Notes under the pieces: generated by a model
Databases searched by the model: none
Told to the model about the DNA's origin: nothing
What the model saw: only the letters and a program-made list of their open reading frames with translations
Shown here: one piece after another, positions 60,378 through 64,000 of the stretch
How positions within the stretch are numbered: the stretch's first letter is position 1
How the letters are laid out: the number at the start of each line of letters is the position of its first letter
Made by a program: the position numbers and the translations under genes
Source: Cymbomonas tetramitiformis
Taxonomy: Eukaryota > Chlorophyta > Pyramimonadophyceae > Pyramimonadales > Pyramimonadaceae
Direction: 5' to 3'
NCBI GenBank assembly: GCA_001247695.2
Contig: LGRX02034703.1
Coordinates: 1-64,000, forward strand
DNA: 64,000 nucleotides

Positions 60378-61728
60378 GCTGAGAATTTCAGTTGTCTGTG
60401 TTGTATATTTGTTTTGAATGCTAACACCGTAATATCTGAGTGGCAGCGCGCATGGGGCGGGTAGCATCAAGATAGCATCAAGAACATCACTGGGCAAATG
60501 CGCAGGTGAGCTTGCTGATATGACTTGCTTGTGTGACATGCTCGCTGTGCTGCATTTATTGTAACCTCTGTTTCCGTTATTTCTATTATTTTTGTGCTAA
60601 CTAGGCCTGGCGTTTTGTGCAACCGCAGATTTCGCTGGAACTGGGAACTGCTGCTGGCATGTCGACACGGTCCGCCTGTCGATGACGCTGAGACCGCCTT
60701 TCGCTAGTTGCGCTGGCTGACGACTTTGTTCAAGTGGCTAGTGGTATAGTCTTAGTAGAAATTCTAAAGAACTTCTCGAGTAGAACAGTGTTGTAGAATC
60801 TTACACATAGTAAGTATCAAAATTTATGTTGTAATAAACGTGTTTACTTTATTTGCTGAGATGCATGCATAATTATGCGTTGTTCTGTTTCGTGTGCTTA
60901 GCTACCCACGCAGTGCATGCTCGCATGGCATACAGTAATGTATCACTGCATCTGAAACTTCATTTTGTTTGCTGCATGCAAGAATAACACGGCTAGGAAA
61001 GCATGCAGTATGAGTTATCAGCTCTAAGAGTTATTGCGTGGGCGCAACGTTGATATCAGTTGACAAAACGTTGACTGGTCAAAGATTGATCCGAACATAC
61101 CAAGTAAATAAATTGTTGACTTAAACGGTTAATAGTAGTGGTTTCTCAACGGTTAGTAGTATTTATTTCCCAACGGTTACGTATAGTATACTTATGTGTA
61201 ATTTAGTGTTCGTTTCTCAACGGTTACATGTAACAGTATTTGCTTCTCAACGGTTACGCGTGAGTCAAAAATAAACCTCACCAACTCGTAAGAACCTGTA
61301 CTAAATACAACCTAGCACATTGAATATCCAATAGGTGATATATGATATAATGCATCGAATAGCAAGCAATGATATCTCGTGGCGCGAATGCACTGCGCGA
61401 ATAAAACATACGGTGATTAGAAGGAACCTAAACAATGCCTAATAAGCACCTAGCGGGTATTAAAACGGTTATTAACAGATGTCTAAACTGTATCTAATAG
61501 ATACTTAAACTGTGTCTAATAGATACTTAAACTGTGTCTAATAGATACTTAAACTGTGTCTAATAGATACTTAAACTGTGTCTAACTGGTGCCAAATAGA
61601 TACTTAAACTGTGATATGCAGGTACCTAAAAAGTCCGAATTAGGTACAGATTAGTCACGTTTTTTCCTCTGAGTGATACAACTCCGTATACCCCTAGATA
61701 TTACACACCTGATATTTAGGGTGTTACA

Positions 61729-64000
61729 CGAGATATGACCATGGTCATTATGTTTTCTGATACCTTAATAGGTATGAAATCATAATTTGAAATAAAATGG
61801 GGTCGGAATTTCAGTTTTGAAATTTATCGCCAACGATTTTTACCCATTTTCCACCTTTTTTGGCCATTCAAATATTTACCTCAGTAATATATCTCGGTGT
61901 GTGTGGAAGTTGCAAGTTACAGAACTAATGCAACTTATCTCACTTTTGCACATGATAATTTTCATGGCATAATAGTGAATATCTCTGATGATCAACATCT
62001 GTGGTTGATCATAAATATGGGTTTTACTGATTTGAAACCCATGGAAGTTGGTTCACTTCCCGATGATTTATTAGGTGTATCAACTGTAAGCGGATTAACC
62101 ACTTAAGTGATAACTTGTCAGAACCTATGATATATTTGGGCATATGGCTGTGCACTGAGAGCATATCAAAGTGATATCTCTAGATTCCAAATATATCAGG
62201 ACACAGCTTGATAATAATCTAAGCAGTTCAACACAACACAATGTGTGTGTGTGTGTCCACAACAACCTCTGTCAGTTCAATATGTAAGTACTGATCTGAG
62301 TATGTACATCCTTATTGTGCTGATCATTTCTGAATCAATTGTCACAATGCAGTGTGGTTGTTGTTCTTGCTCCAGCGATGATATGTAGGACGTGTGGACA
62401 ATGCTCAGCAGTGACCAGCTGCTATATGAGCATTGTATGATGCCTTCGGGTCTGGAGATTTCTCCATCCAGCCCTACAGCATGTTGGATTATTCTGTCCC
62501 CATCTATCGCCATCACTTGACATCCAGTTGTTATCGTGATCAAACTGGATGGTACTATGTATCATGTATTGATATGATTATTGATTATTGCACTTTCGAG
62601 TCAGTGCATTATCAATCTACATAGTAGTGTCGGTGATAATTTATTACACTTGTGAATCAGTGTAAGGTCATATATTTAATGATGCATAAGTGATGCATAA
62701 GTGTAGTGACTTGTTCAAGCAGTGACTTATGTTCATGTACTTGCTGATTGAGTATATGTAAGTGTGTGTGGAATTGTTCACTATACACACTTGTATACAG
62801 GTGATTAATAGTATTACAGTATACCAAGATGATTTGTCATGTAGGATGATCTGTATACCAAGTACTGAATAAATCTAACATGATATATATATATCAGCTT
62901 AGTGGTGATTGTAATCCTGCATACTCTCATTTACAGTAATGAGTTGCTTGGTTTATTTCACATGTAGTTCCGGTGAGCATTCCATTCAGTGATCCACCAT
63001 AGAACGAACATGCTCATCCCAAATCCTTCGTCAGAGCATGTCGAGCTAATTATGGTGTTAAGATCACCTTCAGGCACCTTACACTTACTACATGGGTTCC
63101 AATATAGCTTACATGCATTGCAGTATGCTTTGTGCGATGTATGATGTATTGTGATGTGATGCTATATGTCCCAGTTGTTATCGTGATCAAACTGGTTTGT
63201 ACACTACAGCTGTTATCGTGATCAAGCTGTATGAATAATGCATGCACATATCACAGTGATGCAGTTGCTCAGTATAATAATGTACATGTGATGTAATGCA
63301 CATCTGCTGCATGCACTCAGTATATACTCAATGATGGTGTATACTGCAAGTATATGTGTGTATGTGTGTGGTGCTGCAGGTATTATAATCTCCGCACACT
63401 CGAATTTTACACACACTATGATGTTGCTGCAGAGTATTCAATGATCTGTCATGTTGAGCGTGTATGTGTGTGTAAGCTACTCGCACAGCATGTATGCAGT
63501 TCACACTCTTAATTGCAAGTTGGTATACGAATCTGACAGTGAATAGATTATAATATCTCAGCAAGCATCAGAGTATTGTATGGCATGCTGCAATATATTG
63601 TCATCATGCGTCCGTTCATGATAATCCCAGTAAGTATACACATATTCTGTCAAGGATATCGTGACGCGCGCAGATGATGCATCAGTGATCATTGCAACTA
63701 TCAATAATGACGGTGTTTTGATGACATTTTGTATGCTGACATCGTCATCAAAAAACTGCAAAATGATCATCGTGTACAGTAAGCGATTTATTGCGATCAT
63801 GAAAATCGTGTCGGTGCGCGTTGCTGATAATGAACACATCTTGTCGCAGTATGTATAGCACATGATACAAGTGCTATTTTTCGCGCGGATCATGATTCCG
63901 ATGATGATTTTTGTGTCCGCGTCTCATATTGCGAATTTCGTACAACTGCGAATCGTATCTGCGCGTACATGTGATCGCTGCGCATATGTATGCCGCATGC
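61729..64000. other. AT-rich DNA without recognised gene
   Basis: It contains a (GT)n run near 62240 and scattered GTGTATG words. The hairpin GTTATCGTGATC with flanking complementary arms occurs at 62524-62548, 63171-63195 and 63206-63230. Short open frames have no recognisable family. Confidence 0.4.

Larger units (their letters stand above)
58121..61728. mobile_element. 3.6-kb foldback element with arms of about 1.5 kb
   Basis: The ends are TGTTACACCC and GGGTGTTACA. From about 58283 to 59790 and from about 60070 to 61680 the sequence is an inverted repeat (for example CTAATCTGTACCTAATTCGG at 58318 against its reverse complement near 61655). About 250 bp of loop lies between. No open frame matches a transposase. 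It sits in or at the N-terminus of the element E gag. I could not identify a target duplication. The first and last 100-150 bp match less well than the arms. Confidence 0.75.

Overview
The window looks like repeat-rich, gene-poor nuclear DNA from a eukaryote. I found no confident host housekeeping gene. LTR retroelements, a non-LTR retrotransposon, MITEs, satellites and plant-type telomere-like words (AAACCCTAAA) suggest a green-lineage alga or plant, but this is inference and the species is not determined.

The centre (25524-51031, 25.5 kb) is an apparently intact integrated Polinton/Maverick-type DNA virus. It has inverted terminal repeats of about 0.9 kb and is flanked by a perfect 6-bp target duplication (TCTGGA). 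It is AT-rich. It encodes a protein-primed family B DNA polymerase, a D,D35E integrase, an FtsK/HerA-like packaging ATPase, a double-jelly-roll-type major capsid protein and a candidate minor (penton) capsid protein. It also encodes three fibre-like proteins sharing an N-terminal motif, a class-3 lipase, a retropepsin-like aspartic protease, an AEP primase fused to an SF2-like helicase, a C5-cytosine and an N6-adenine DNA methyltransferase, and several small proteins. I saw no adenain-type cysteine protease. A 53-bp imperfect palindrome (TGTCA...TGACA) occurs 18 times, five in each ITR and eight between genes. The internal copies divide the genome into functional gene modules. I regard this as the most interesting undescribed feature.

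The virus sits inside a nest that can be read step by step. It interrupts the gag gene of a plus-strand gag-only LTR element (B, 22014-51749; LTRs differ at one site; 5-bp duplication CCTGG). B interrupts an older minus-strand gag element (C), and C's LTR cuts the gag of another plus-strand copy (D). Each junction between these gag fragments reads on in frame when the insert is ignored. A further complete copy (A, 16969-20582, 170-bp LTRs, duplication TATAT) and a partial copy (G, left edge) belong to the same family. MITEs have hit the gag genes of A, B and C.

Left flank: satellites and minisatellites (1.7-4.8 kb, 13.4-16.8 kb) and a GC-rich non-LTR retrotransposon (5558-11998). The retrotransposon has zinc fingers, a YLDD reverse transcriptase and a restriction-like endonuclease. 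It is bounded by a 129-bp direct repeat, which would be an exceptionally long target-site duplication, and its ORF is broken by frameshifts. Right flank: a broken CCHC-knuckle Gag-like gene (53.95-58.1 kb, minus), a 3.6-kb foldback element with arms of about 1.5 kb carrying tRNA-like hairpins (58121-61728), and 2.3 kb without recognisable genes.
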